A stretch of 7,048 bases of DNA, from NCBI GenBank assembly GCA_017472905.1, contig JAFUNW010000314.1:1-7048 (forward strand). Direction: 5' to 3'. Position numbers and translations under genes: made by a program. Of the stretch, positions 1-6,671 are shown piece by piece. How positions within the stretch are numbered: position 1 is the first letter of the stretch; each line of letters starts with the position of its first letter. Under the pieces are notes generated by a model. It did not search any database, was not told the DNA's origin, and worked only from the letters and a program-made list of their open reading frames with translations. Source of the stretch: Bacteroidaceae bacterium. Lineage in GTDB: Bacteria; Bacteroidota; Bacteroidia; Bacteroidales; Bacteroidaceae.

Positions 1-3000
1 ACCTACTTTCATATACCGTGTCCAGTCCATATAATCTTGTCCGAATAAAGGCAACTCTGCCGAACCGGAATAGTCTTCCATTCTTGCAATACAAAAAGGA
101 TTTCCTTTTTTGGTCGTACCTTCACGCACTGATGTAACAATCCCCCCCAATGTTACTTCTTGATTAGGCAATTTGGTCAAGTCTTCCAATTCTTTCATCT
201 GAGTATTGCAAACATTCTCCAAAATAATAGAAAATTCATCCAACGGATGGGCCGACAGATAAATTCCGACTAATTCACGTTCTTTATCTAAACGCTCCAA
301 ATCACTCCAAGAATCAGCTACCGGAATTTCCGGAGTTGCCACTTCTATCGCATCGAATCCTCCAAACAAACTATTGGATGCTTCAGCTCGGTCGGTTTGA
401 TAAAGGTTACCATACTTCAATAGAGAATCCAAAAAGACTTCCCCCCTGCTATTTGCGGCAAAATATTGTTCACGTTTAATATTGACAAAGCAATCAAAAG
501 CACCGGCCAAAGCCAAATTTTCTAAATTCTTTCGATTGCAAACAGAGAGATTTACTCGCTGTACAAAATCAAATATGCTTTGATAAGGACCGTTCTTTTT
601 CCGCTCATCCAAAATTGCATCTACAGCATTTTCGCCTACACCTTTGATAGCTCCTAAACCGAAACGGATATCTCCTTTGGCATTCACACCAAATTTCAAA
701 ATACTCTCATTAATATCAGGCCCCAAAGTTTGTATACCCATAGCCTTACATTCATCCATGAGTTTCGTAATTTCCGTAATGTTGGAAATATTACGACTCA
801 TCGTTGCGGCCATGTATTGAGGAGGATAATTTGCTTTCAAATAGGCTGTCTGATAGGCTACCCAAGAATAGCAAGTTGCATGACTCTTATTGAACGCGTA
901 CGAAGCAAACTTCTCCCAATCAGCCCAAATCTTCTCCAACACCTTGGGATCATGCCCGTTCAATTGCCCTCCCGTAATAAACTTAGGCTTCATCTGATCT
1001 AGTTTATCACGCAATTTCTTACCCATCGCTTTACGAAGAGCATCACTCTCACCTCGTGTGAAGTCAGCTAACAAACGGGACAAAAGCATCACCTGTTCCT
1101 GATAGACCGTAATACCATACGTATCTTTCAGATATTTCTCCATAATGGGAATATCGTATTCAATTGGTTTACGCCCATGTTTTCGATCAATAAAATCGGG
1201 TATATAATCCATCGGCCCCGGACGGTATAAAGCATTCATGGCTATCAAGTCCTCAAAAGTCGAAGGTTGTAATTCACGTAAATATTTCTGCATTCCGGCC
1301 GATTCAAATTGAAATGTTCCTACAGTACGTCCATCGCTATAAAGCTTGTAGGTAGCCGGATCGTTAATATCAACAGACGATATATCCAACTCTATTCCTA
1401 AACTGGTTCGAATATTTTCGACAGCTTCTTTAATGATAGAAAGTGTTTTCAATCCCAGAAAATCCATCTTAATCAATCCGGTATCTTCAATTACACTTCC
1501 CTCATATTGTGTTACCAACATTTTCTCGTTGGTCTCCTTATCCTCTGCCGTACTAACAGGAACCCAATCCGTAATCGGGTCGCGACAGATAATCGTACCA
1601 CAAGCATGGACTCCGGTATTCCGAACGTTACCTTCCAACATTCGGGCATATTTCAACGTATCGCGCAACAATGGGTCTGTCGAAGCCTCTGCCTCTTGCA
1701 ACTCTGGTACATAGGCTATAGCATTAGCCAGATTCAGTTTCTTATCGGGGATTCTATCAGGAATCAATTTACATAAACGATTTGACTCATCCAAGGGCAA
1801 TTTCTGTACACGGGCCACATCCTTAATAGCCAATTTCGTAGCCATTGTTCCATAAGTAATAATATGAGCAACTTTATCCTGCCCATACTTTTCCGTAACC
1901 CATCGAAGAACTTCTCCACGACCATCATCGTCAAAATCCACATCTATATCTGGAAGAGAAATACGGTCCGGATTTAAGAAACGCTCAAACAACAAATCGT
2001 ATGCAATCGGGTCAATCTGGGTAATACCCAAACAATAAGCCACTGCAGACCCTGCAGCAGAACCACGTCCGGGACCTACAGAAACACCTAACTCATTACG
2101 GGCTGCATTAATAAAATCTTGAACAATCAAGAAGTAGCCAGGAAATCCCATCGTCTTCATGATGTGCAATTCAAAGACCAAACGTTCTTTCACCTCGTCT
2201 GAAAGCGGATCTCCATATATTTTTTTTGCACCAATCATGGTCAGTTCACGCAAATAATCAGCCTCTAATTTAATACGATATAGCTTATCATATCCGCCCA
2301 ATTTCTTGATTTTTTCTTCTGCCGCATCCCGACTTAATACAACTTCTCCATTTTCATTACGGGTAAACTCATTGAATAAATCTTCTTCTGTCAACCGTTT
2401 ACGATATTCATCTTCTGTACCGAACTCTTCTGGTATGGCAAAATTCGGCATAATAGGAGCATGATCTATCGAATAAAACTCTACACTGTCGCAAATGTCA
2501 CACGTATTACTTAATGCTTCCGGAATATCCGCAAACAACTCATTCATTTCTTGCCGAGTTTTAAACCATTCCTGTTTGGAATATAACATCCGTTTTGGAT
2601 CATCCAATTCTTTTCCGGTACTCAAACAGATTAAACGATCATGAGCTTCGGCATTTTCTTCATCCACAAAGTGTACGTCATTCGAGCATATCAGCTTTAC
2701 CCCCAACTTACGACTAAATTCAATCAACTTCTCATTTACCTGCAATTGCAAGCCATACGTCTCATGGTTAGCTCTAGGCACAGTTGCTTTATGAAGCTGC
2801 AATTCCAAATAATAATCGTCTCCGAATATTTTCTTATACCATAGAATGGTTTCTTCAGCTTCTTCCAAGAGGCCAGCCTGTATTTTACGGGGCACTTCCC
2901 CTCCCAAACATGCAGAACATACAATCAGCCCTTCGTGATACTTTTCCAATTCGACTCGGTCAGTACGTGGACGGTTATAAAAGCCTTCTGTCCATGCCTT

Positions 3001-3462
3001 AGAGACTAATTTTATCAAATTGTGATAGCCTTTTTCGTTCTTTGCTAAAACTACAAGGTGATATCCTCCTTGATCTCGCCTACCATCTCGATCTTGCAAA
3101 CGATTGTGAGCCACATACATTTCACAACCAAAAATAGGCTTAAACAATTTATGCTTCAGTTCCTTCAGTTTAGCTTCACAGTCCCGAAGTTCTTCCTCCG
3201 GATTTTCCACCTCTTTACATTTCTCCGAATCTCTCAAAACTGCTATCCGCTTCTTTACCTCCTTAATCGCATCGTTTGTTCCACCATTTTTCTTCTTTAC
3301 ATAATTAAAAAATTCCTTTATGCCGAACATGTTACCATGATCCGTCACAGCCATTCCCCGCATTCCATCGGCCATTGCTTTATCTACTAAACGGGAAATA
3401 CTAGCTTGACCGTCTAGAATTGAATATTGCGTATGAACATGTAAGTGTACAAAATCTTGCAT
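1..3462 (-). CDS. dnaE: DNA polymerase III subunit alpha (3' end beyond the left edge)
   Basis: This is the catalytic subunit of the replicative polymerase, which extends both strands at the fork as part of the holoenzyme. The window holds 1154 codons, and the frame stays open through base 1, so the far C-terminus (clamp- and tau-binding part) is missing. An N-terminal PHP domain (about 1-290) starts with HLHVH (H8, H10) and carries TDHGN (D41, H42), GCE (E114), H135, C185 and D262-V-H264. The polymerase core shows PGRGS (464-468), PDIDVDF with catalytic D507 and D509, and MDFLGLK with the third aspartate, D667. A helix-hairpin-helix (LGAIKGVGENA, about 936-946) and the beginning of an OB fold (from about 1102) follow. 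All of these match bacterial DnaE type 1. An ATG directly upstream (3465-3463) would add one Met; I chose 3462 because the family usually begins MQDFVHLH. Residues about 56-107 are a charged insertion. The gene is transcribed divergently from psd. Confidence 0.97.
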   Translation of the reverse strand, partial: MQDFVHLHVHTQYSILDGQASISRLVDKAMADGMRGMAVTDHGNMFGIKEFFNYVKKKNGGTNDAIKEVKKRIAVLRDSEKCKEVENPEEELRDCEAKLKELKHKLFKPIFGCEMYVAHNRLQDRDGRRDQGGYHLVVLAKNEKGYHNLIKLVSKAWTEGFYNRPRTDRVELEKYHEGLIVCSACLGGEVPRKIQAGLLEEAEETILWYKKIFGDDYYLELQLHKATVPRANHETYGLQLQVNEKLIEFSRKLGVKLICSNDVHFVDEENAEAHDRLICLSTGKELDDPKRMLYSKQEWFKTRQEMNELFADIPEALSNTCDICDSVEFYSIDHAPIMPNFAIPEEFGTEDEYRKRLTEEDLFNEFTRNENGEVVLSRDAAEEKIKKLGGYDKLYRIKLEADYLRELTMIGAKKIYGDPLSDEVKERLVFELHIMKTMGFPGYFLIVQDFINAARNELGVSVGPGRGSAAGSAVAYCLGITQIDPIAYDLLFERFLNPDRISLPDIDVDFDDDGRGEVLRWVTEKYGQDKVAHIITYGTMATKLAIKDVARVQKLPLDESNRLCKLIPDRIPDKKLNLANAIAYVPELQEAEASTDPLLRDTLKYARMLEGNVRNTGVHACGTIICRDPITDWVPVSTAEDKETNEKMLVTQYEGSVIEDTGLIKMDFLGLKTLSIIKEAVENIRTSLGIELDISSVDINDPATYKLYSDGRTVGTFQFESAGMQKYLRELQPSTFEDLIAMNALYRPGPMDYIPDFIDRKHGRKPIEYDIPIMEKYLKDTYGITVYQEQVMLLSRLLADFTRGESDALRKAMGKKLRDKLDQMKPKFITGGQLNGHDPKVLEKIWADWEKFASYAFNKSHATCYSWVAYQTAYLKANYPPQYMAATMSRNISNITEITKLMDECKAMGIQTLGPDINESILKFGVNAKGDIRFGLGAIKGVGENAVDAILDERKKNGPYQSIFDFVQRVNLSVCNRKNLENLALAGAFDCFVNIKREQYFAANSRGEVFLDSLLKYGNLYQTDRAEASNSLFGGFDAIEVATPEIPVADSWSDLERLDKERELVGIYLSAHPLDEFSIILENVCNTQMKELEDLTKLPNQEVTLGGIVTSVREGTTKKGNPFCIARMEDYSGSAELPLFGQDYMDWTRYMKVG

Positions 3463-3491
3463 CATATTATATCTGTTTCAATAAAAGTACG

Positions 3492-3523
3492 TAAAGATAG
3501 GTCTCTTTTATTTAATAAACAAA
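3492..3523 (-). promoter_or_regulatory. Promoter for dnaE (Bacteroides-type)
   Basis: Read on the minus strand, TTTG (3523-3520) is followed after exactly 20 bases by TATCTTTA (3499-3492). This fits the Bacteroides primary sigma-factor consensus TTTG / TAnnTTTG except for the last base. Transcription would begin near 3486 and leave a leader of about 20-25 bases before the dnaE ATG. No Shine-Dalgarno sequence is visible, as is usual in Bacteroidota. The call rests on motif and position only. Confidence 0.7.
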
Positions 3524-3599
3524 TTGAAGAGCAAAAAAATAAGTTTTACATTGATTTTATAAAAAAACAACCGTTAAAATGTATTTATTAGACTTTTTA

Positions 3600-3631
3600 T
3601 TTGCAAGTTATCCAAGTAAATTCTATCTTTG
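3600..3631 (+). promoter_or_regulatory. Promoter for psd-pssA (Bacteroides-type)
   Basis: TTTG (3600-3603), a 20-base spacer and TATCTTTG (3624-3631) match the Bacteroides -33/-7 consensus exactly. The predicted start of transcription is about 3637, giving a short AT-rich leader of about 20 bases before the psd ATG. No strong ribosome binding site is seen. It lies in the same intergenic region as the oppositely directed dnaE promoter, and the two core promoters are about 76 bases apart. Confidence 0.8.
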
Positions 3632-3656
3632 CATGATTAAATAGACCTTTATAAGC

Positions 3657-4346
3657 ATGAAGCAGCTCAGAAAGATAAAAAAAATAAGAATCCATAGGGA
3701 GGGAACTGATACACTCATCATCAGTTGCATTCTTTTATTGGCTCTCAATTCAGCAGTTTACTATTTCTCTTCACCTTATAAGTATCCCTTTTATATAGTA
3801 GCAGCAATCAGCATCGTTGTATATTTATTGTTGGTAAACTTCTTCCGATGTCCAATCAGACGCTTTAAGGGAGAAACGAAACAAGTCGTAGTAGCTCCGG
3901 CCGATGGAAAGATTGTTGTTATCGAGGAAGTAGACGAACACGAATACTTCCATGACCGGCGACTAATGATTTCTATATTCATGAGTGTTTTCAACGTACA
4001 TGCCAATTGGTATCCGGTAGATGGGACTGTTAAGAAAGTGGCACATCACAACGGCCATTTCAAAGCCGCATGGCTCCCTAAAGCCAGTACAGAAAACGAG
4101 CGTTCAATGGTCGTTATCGAAACCCCTGAAGGCGTAGAAGTGATGGCTCGTCAAATAGCAGGAGCAATGGCAAGACGTATTGTTACATATGCAGAAGCAG
4201 GAGAAGATTGCTTCATTGACGAACACATGGGATTCATCAAATTTGGTTCGCGCGTAGATGTCTACTTACCTATAGGTACTGAAGTATTGATAAAACAAGG
4301 AGAACTGACAACCGGTAATGAAACCATTATAGCCAAATTGAAATAA
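3657..4346 (+). CDS. psd: Phosphatidylserine decarboxylase proenzyme, short (PSD-A) type
   Basis: This membrane-bound enzyme decarboxylates phosphatidylserine to phosphatidylethanolamine. It is made as a proenzyme that cuts itself at a Gly-Ser bond, and the new N-terminal Ser becomes the pyruvoyl cofactor. The 229-residue protein has a basic N-terminus, two hydrophobic segments (about 18-38 and 44-63), APADG (80-84, with the likely catalytic Asp83), SVFNVHANWYP (His115, aligning by eye with the catalytic His of E. coli Psd) and KFGS, with predicted cleavage between Gly197 and Ser198. The result would be a beta chain of about 197 residues and an alpha chain of about 32. Length and the FGS form fit the short family found in Bacteroidota and archaea rather than the roughly 320-residue E. 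coli type with LGST. The ATG sits about 20 bases after a consensus promoter. An upstream in-frame ATG (3633) is closed by a stop after three codons. pssA follows after 11 bases, so the two are almost certainly cotranscribed. Confidence 0.96.
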   Translation: MKQLRKIKKIRIHREGTDTLIISCILLLALNSAVYYFSSPYKYPFYIVAAISIVVYLLLVNFFRCPIRRFKGETKQVVVAPADGKIVVIEEVDEHEYFHDRRLMISIFMSVFNVHANWYPVDGTVKKVAHHNGHFKAAWLPKASTENERSMVVIETPEGVEVMARQIAGAMARRIVTYAEAGEDCFIDEHMGFIKFGSRVDVYLPIGTEVLIKQGELTTGNETIIAKLK

Positions 4347-4357
4347 AAACTTAATTT

Positions 4358-5065
4358 ATGGCGAACTGTATTACCCGACACATTCCAAATACGGTTACTT
4401 GTTGCAACCTGTTTTGTGGTTGCTTAGCCACTTTAGCAGCTATTCAAGCTAATTATTCAGGCGCATTCTTCTTTATTATATTAGCGGCTGTTTTTGATTT
4501 TTTCGATGGCATGTTAGCTCGTCTGCTACATGCTTATTCTAACATAGGAAAAGAACTTGATTCATTAGCTGATGATGTGAGTTTCGGAGTTGCTCCCGCA
4601 TTCATTGTCTTTTCTTTATTCAAGGAAGTGCAGATGCCTACATTCCTAACACCTTTTGCAGTTTATATACCATATACTGCATTTTTCATCGCTGCTTTTT
4701 CTGCCCTACGATTGGCTAAATTCAATATTGACACACGGCAAACAACTTCCTTCATAGGAGTACCGACTCCGGCAAATGCGATGTTTTGGGCTTCGTTAGC
4801 AGTAGGTCAACATGAGTTTTTAGTCTCTGAACATTTCAATGCATGCTATTTACTAATTTTGGTTTTACTGACATCGTGGTTATTAGTAGCTGAAATACCG
4901 ATGTTTTCACTGAAATTCAAGAACCTTTCGTGGAAAGATAACAAAATACGCTTTTTATTTCTTTTAATTTGCATACCACTCATTGTATTTTTAGGTGTCA
5001 GTAGTTTTGCTGCCATTATCATTTGGTATGCATTACTATCCATAATTACAAAGCACAAAGTTTAA
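4358..5065 (+). CDS. pssA: CDP-diacylglycerol--serine O-phosphatidyltransferase (phosphatidylserine synthase)
   Basis: This integral membrane enzyme joins L-serine to CDP-diacylglycerol, giving phosphatidylserine and CMP. Its product is the substrate of the enzyme encoded just upstream. The 235-residue protein carries the full CDP-alcohol phosphatidyltransferase signature, D47xxD50-G51xxA54-R55-x8-G64xxxD68xxxD72, whose aspartates bind the metal and the CDP group. Hydrophobic stretches, probably six to eight membrane segments, lie at about 9-30, 33-49, 74-88, 97-118, 140-150, 162-181, 197-212 and 215-230. GVPTPANA (134-141) is also typical of PssA. This is the type II (Bacillus-like) membrane enzyme, not the E. 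coli HKD type. The start is the first ATG after the psd stop. No terminator hairpin is obvious after its stop, so transcription may continue into the DUF4834 gene. Confidence 0.96.
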   Translation: MANCITRHIPNTVTCCNLFCGCLATLAAIQANYSGAFFFIILAAVFDFFDGMLARLLHAYSNIGKELDSLADDVSFGVAPAFIVFSLFKEVQMPTFLTPFAVYIPYTAFFIAAFSALRLAKFNIDTRQTTSFIGVPTPANAMFWASLAVGQHEFLVSEHFNACYLLILVLLTSWLLVAEIPMFSLKFKNLSWKDNKIRFLFLLICIPLIVFLGVSSFAAIIIWYALLSIITKHKV

Positions 5066-5081
5066 ATCATTATTAAAAAAT

Positions 5082-5112
5082 GTTGCTGATATTCATTATG
5101 GCATTATTTTTG
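5082..5112 (+). promoter_or_regulatory. Probable promoter for the DUF4834 gene
   Basis: TATTTTTG (5105-5112) matches the -7 consensus TAnnTTTG, with GTTG (5082-5085) 19 bases upstream as an imperfect -33 box. Transcription would start near 5118. That is only about six bases before the ATG at 5124 but leaves a leader of about 78 bases before the ATG at 5196, which supports the later start. AT-rich DNA can produce such a match by chance. Confidence 0.5.
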
Positions 5113-5195
5113 CTATAATAAATTTGAACAGAAATCCACTTTTAATGGTTTTCAGCAATAAAGTTATCACTGGAATTAAAAAAAACAGATACGTT

Positions 5196-5447
5196 ATGGG
5201 ACTTTTTGGATTTATCATATTCTTTTTCTTCATACTGCTATTTATCTTCATCAGCATAGGATTAAGTATTGCGCAACGTATACTTCGTCTCTTCGGAACC
5301 TCTTTCGGAAAATCTACGAATAAAAAAGAAAACGAAAAAACCACTCGAGAGGAAAGAGGTAATTCGCAACAAAGAAAACCAACAAACAAAAAGAAAATTA
5401 TCGGAGATGACGAGGGAGAGTATGTTGACTACGAGGAAGTAAAATAG
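5196..5447 (+). CDS. DUF4834 family small membrane protein
   Basis: Function unknown. From the chosen ATG it is an 83-residue protein. It has an extremely hydrophobic, Phe- and Ile-rich N-terminal segment (about residues 3-24, one membrane helix), a short amphipathic stretch (QRILRLFGTSFGK), a Lys/Glu/Gln/Asn-rich low-complexity middle that is probably disordered, and an acidic end, GDDEGEYVDYEEVK. The helix followed by a charged linker and a GEYVD(Y/F)EE-type end is what I recall of DUF4834 of Bacteroidota; a profile search is needed to confirm it. Earlier in-frame ATGs at 5124 and 5145 would add up to 24 residues. I prefer 5196 because family members begin almost directly with the hydrophobic helix and because of the predicted transcription start. 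It follows pssA by 130 bases on the same strand, so a link to the membrane is plausible but unproven. Confidence 0.8.
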   Translation: MGLFGFIIFFFFILLFIFISIGLSIAQRILRLFGTSFGKSTNKKENEKTTREERGNSQQRKPTNKKKIIGDDEGEYVDYEEVK

Positions 5448-5502
5448 ACTCTTAATAAAAAAGTAAAGCAATATAAGCTTTTTATAGTGCATAGAGACAC
5501 AA

Positions 5503-5530
5503 AAAAAAGAGGATGTTTTTCCTCTTTTTT
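5503..5530. terminator. Bidirectional intrinsic terminator between convergent genes
   Basis: A perfect inverted repeat, AAAAAAGAGGA (5503-5513) and TCCTCTTTTTT (5520-5530), encloses a six-base loop. The core is GAGGA/TCCTC, flanked by A and T runs, so either transcript would form a hairpin ending in a U tract. It lies about 55 bases after the DUF4834 stop and about 28 bases beyond the stop of the oppositely directed DUF5606 gene, so it can serve both. Confidence 0.85.
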
Positions 5531-5557
5531 ATATCCTTTCTCAGTAAATATGAATGA

Positions 5558-6001
5558 TTACACTTCTTCTGTTGAAGCTTGAGAATCAGGCTCTACTACG
5601 TCCTCTGACGAGGTAAAATCAGTTATACCATTTGCTACAAGAATATTGTACCAAGATATCAATTTCTTAATATCGTTATTATACACACGGTCTTGATCAT
5701 AATTAGGAAGAACCGAAACCATAAATTCACGAAGTTCACTAGCCGAAGCTTTCTTTACATCAATGGGACATGAAGCACCTTGTTCTTTCTCGCTCACTTT
5801 GGCAAAAACTTCACGCAAAGGGACTTCATCTTCATCCGTATACATGGCAATATCCCCCAAGGAAATAACCTTATCTGCACCATAAATCGGCATACGCTTC
5901 TTTTGTTGGTCAAGCGTTTCGACAATCAACATATTTTTTCCATGAGAAATCAGCTTATAGAGTCCGGACTTTCCGGATATAGACAAAATTGTTTTTAACA
6001 T
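5558..6001 (-). CDS. DUF5606 family protein of unknown function
   Basis: This 147-residue protein has no signal peptide or membrane segment, so it is probably cytoplasmic. Its N-terminus (MLKTILSISGKSGLYKLISHGKNMLIVE) looks like a small beta-rich domain (about 1-55) of the kind seen at the start of DUF5606 proteins, which I know only from Bacteroidota. A short linker containing a lone Cys78 follows, then a helical part (about 82-122; the IKKLISWYNIL stretch at 111-121 is typical) and an acidic, Ser/Thr-rich disordered tail (about 129-147). The family call is from memory of its characteristic start and needs a profile search. No catalytic motif is visible. The ATG at 6001-5999 follows a consensus promoter by about 35 bases. 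It lies just downstream of coaE on the same strand, so it can be expressed both from its own promoter and by read-through. Confidence 0.85.
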   Translation of the reverse strand: MLKTILSISGKSGLYKLISHGKNMLIVETLDQQKKRMPIYGADKVISLGDIAMYTDEDEVPLREVFAKVSEKEQGASCPIDVKKASASELREFMVSVLPNYDQDRVYNNDIKKLISWYNILVANGITDFTSSEDVVEPDSQASTEEV

Positions 6002-6041
6002 AATAGGATTTTATTTTATTCTAATCATTTGTATTCTGCGA

Positions 6042-6073
6042 CAAAAATAACATTCATGAGCGAGATGGACAAA
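6042..6073 (-). promoter_or_regulatory. Promoter for the DUF5606 gene, overlapping the end of coaE
   Basis: On the minus strand, TTTG (6073-6070) is followed after 20 bases by TATTTTTG (6049-6042), an exact match to TTTG / TAnnTTTG. Transcription should begin near 6036, with a leader of about 35 bases. The -33 box lies within the last codons of coaE, whose stop codon is at 6056-6054. Confidence 0.75.
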
Positions 6074-6671
6074 GTAAAAAAGCTAAAATATCCAAAATCT
6101 GAGGTATCAGAGCTCTCCTACCGTCATTCTCCAATAAGAATTGGCTCTTCATTCGATGTTCTTCTTCTGACATTTGCTGCGCCATTCGCAATTGAACCGC
6201 CTTACAAGAAGCTTTATCTCTACGAACAACCCGAGAAATCCGCACTTCTTCTGGCGCCATAACCGTAAGGATTTTATCGGCCAAATCACTAATACCACTC
6301 TCATAAAGAATAGCTGATTCAATTCCAACCCATTGAGTTTGTTTATGGATAGCTTTCCAACGTAGAAAATCCTCTTTTACACGAGGATGTATAATCGCAT
6401 TTACTTGAGTTGCATTTGAAGATGAAGCAAACAAAAAAGAAGCCAATACAACCTTATTTAATTTTCCATCCGAATCATACACCTGCTCACCTACTAACTC
6501 TATTAATCCTTTACGAATAACCAAGTCTGTTTCGTTCAAACGTTTCGCCTCACGGTCGCAATCATAAACAGGAATACCCATTATACTCAAAATACGTGAA
6601 ACGACAGACTTTCCTGAACCTATCCCTCCGGTAATACCCAAGACTTGTGGAAGTTGCTTATTATTTATCAT
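6054..6671 (-). CDS. coaE: Dephospho-CoA kinase
   Basis: This enzyme catalyses the final step of coenzyme A synthesis, ATP-dependent phosphorylation of the 3'-hydroxyl of the dephospho-CoA ribose, in the cytoplasm. The 205-residue length is normal for CoaE. The P-loop is LGITGGIGSGKS (11-22, with Lys21 and Ser22). VYDCD (35-39) aligns with the VIDAD substrate/catalytic motif of E. coli CoaE. IHP (94-96) and the lid region with arginines and QMSEEE (about 144-171) are also as expected. The ATG at 6671-6669 lies inside the end of the upstream YbbR-like gene (11-base overlap), which suggests translational coupling and a shared transcript. I see no promoter directly before it. The alternative identities for a P-loop kinase of this size (thymidylate or adenylate kinase) do not fit the VYDCD and IHP motifs. 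Confidence 0.96.
   Translation of the reverse strand: MINNKQLPQVLGITGGIGSGKSVVSRILSIMGIPVYDCDREAKRLNETDLVIRKGLIELVGEQVYDSDGKLNKVVLASFLFASSSNATQVNAIIHPRVKEDFLRWKAIHKQTQWVGIESAILYESGISDLADKILTVMAPEEVRISRVVRRDKASCKAVQLRMAQQMSEEEHRMKSQFLLENDGRRALIPQILDILAFLLCPSRS
6661..6671 (-). other. 11-base overlap of YbbR-like stop and coaE start
   Basis: The coaE ATG (6671-6669) precedes the TAA of the YbbR-like gene (6663-6661) in a different frame. No Shine-Dalgarno sequence stands before coaE, so ribosomes finishing the first gene may restart on the second. Confidence 0.8.

Noticed and set aside
730..1776. Plus-strand open frames opposite dnaE (730-1002, 1433-1714, 1507-1776)
   Set aside because: They lie wholly on the antisense of dnaE, whose minus-strand frame is open throughout with clear polymerase motifs. 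Their translations have no recognisable motifs.
2641..3390. Open frames in the PHP part of dnaE (plus 2641-2844, 2784-3002, 3058-3390; minus 2736-2924)
   Set aside because: All overlap the dnaE coding sequence in wrong frames. The hydrophobic look of 3058-3390 is the antisense of Lys/Glu-rich codons.
3546..3581. Imperfect inverted repeat (ACATT...AATGT) in the dnaE-psd spacer as an operator
   Set aside because: The arms match over only about five bases, with gaps and a long AT-rich loop; chance is a sufficient explanation in such DNA.
3633..3644. ATG ATT AAA TAG before psd as a leader peptide
   Set aside because: Three codons beginning just before or at the predicted transcription start near 3637, so probably not even transcribed whole; no attenuator structure is visible.
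5096..5492. Minus-strand open frames 5096-5389 and 5262-5492
   Set aside because: They are antisense to the DUF4834 gene. Their Phe/Leu/Ser-rich translations come from complementing its Lys/Glu-rich codons, and 5262-5492 runs against the predicted transcript order near the terminator.
6029..6262. Plus-strand open frame of 77 codons
   Set aside because: It overlaps the end of coaE in antisense and has no promoter or family resemblance.
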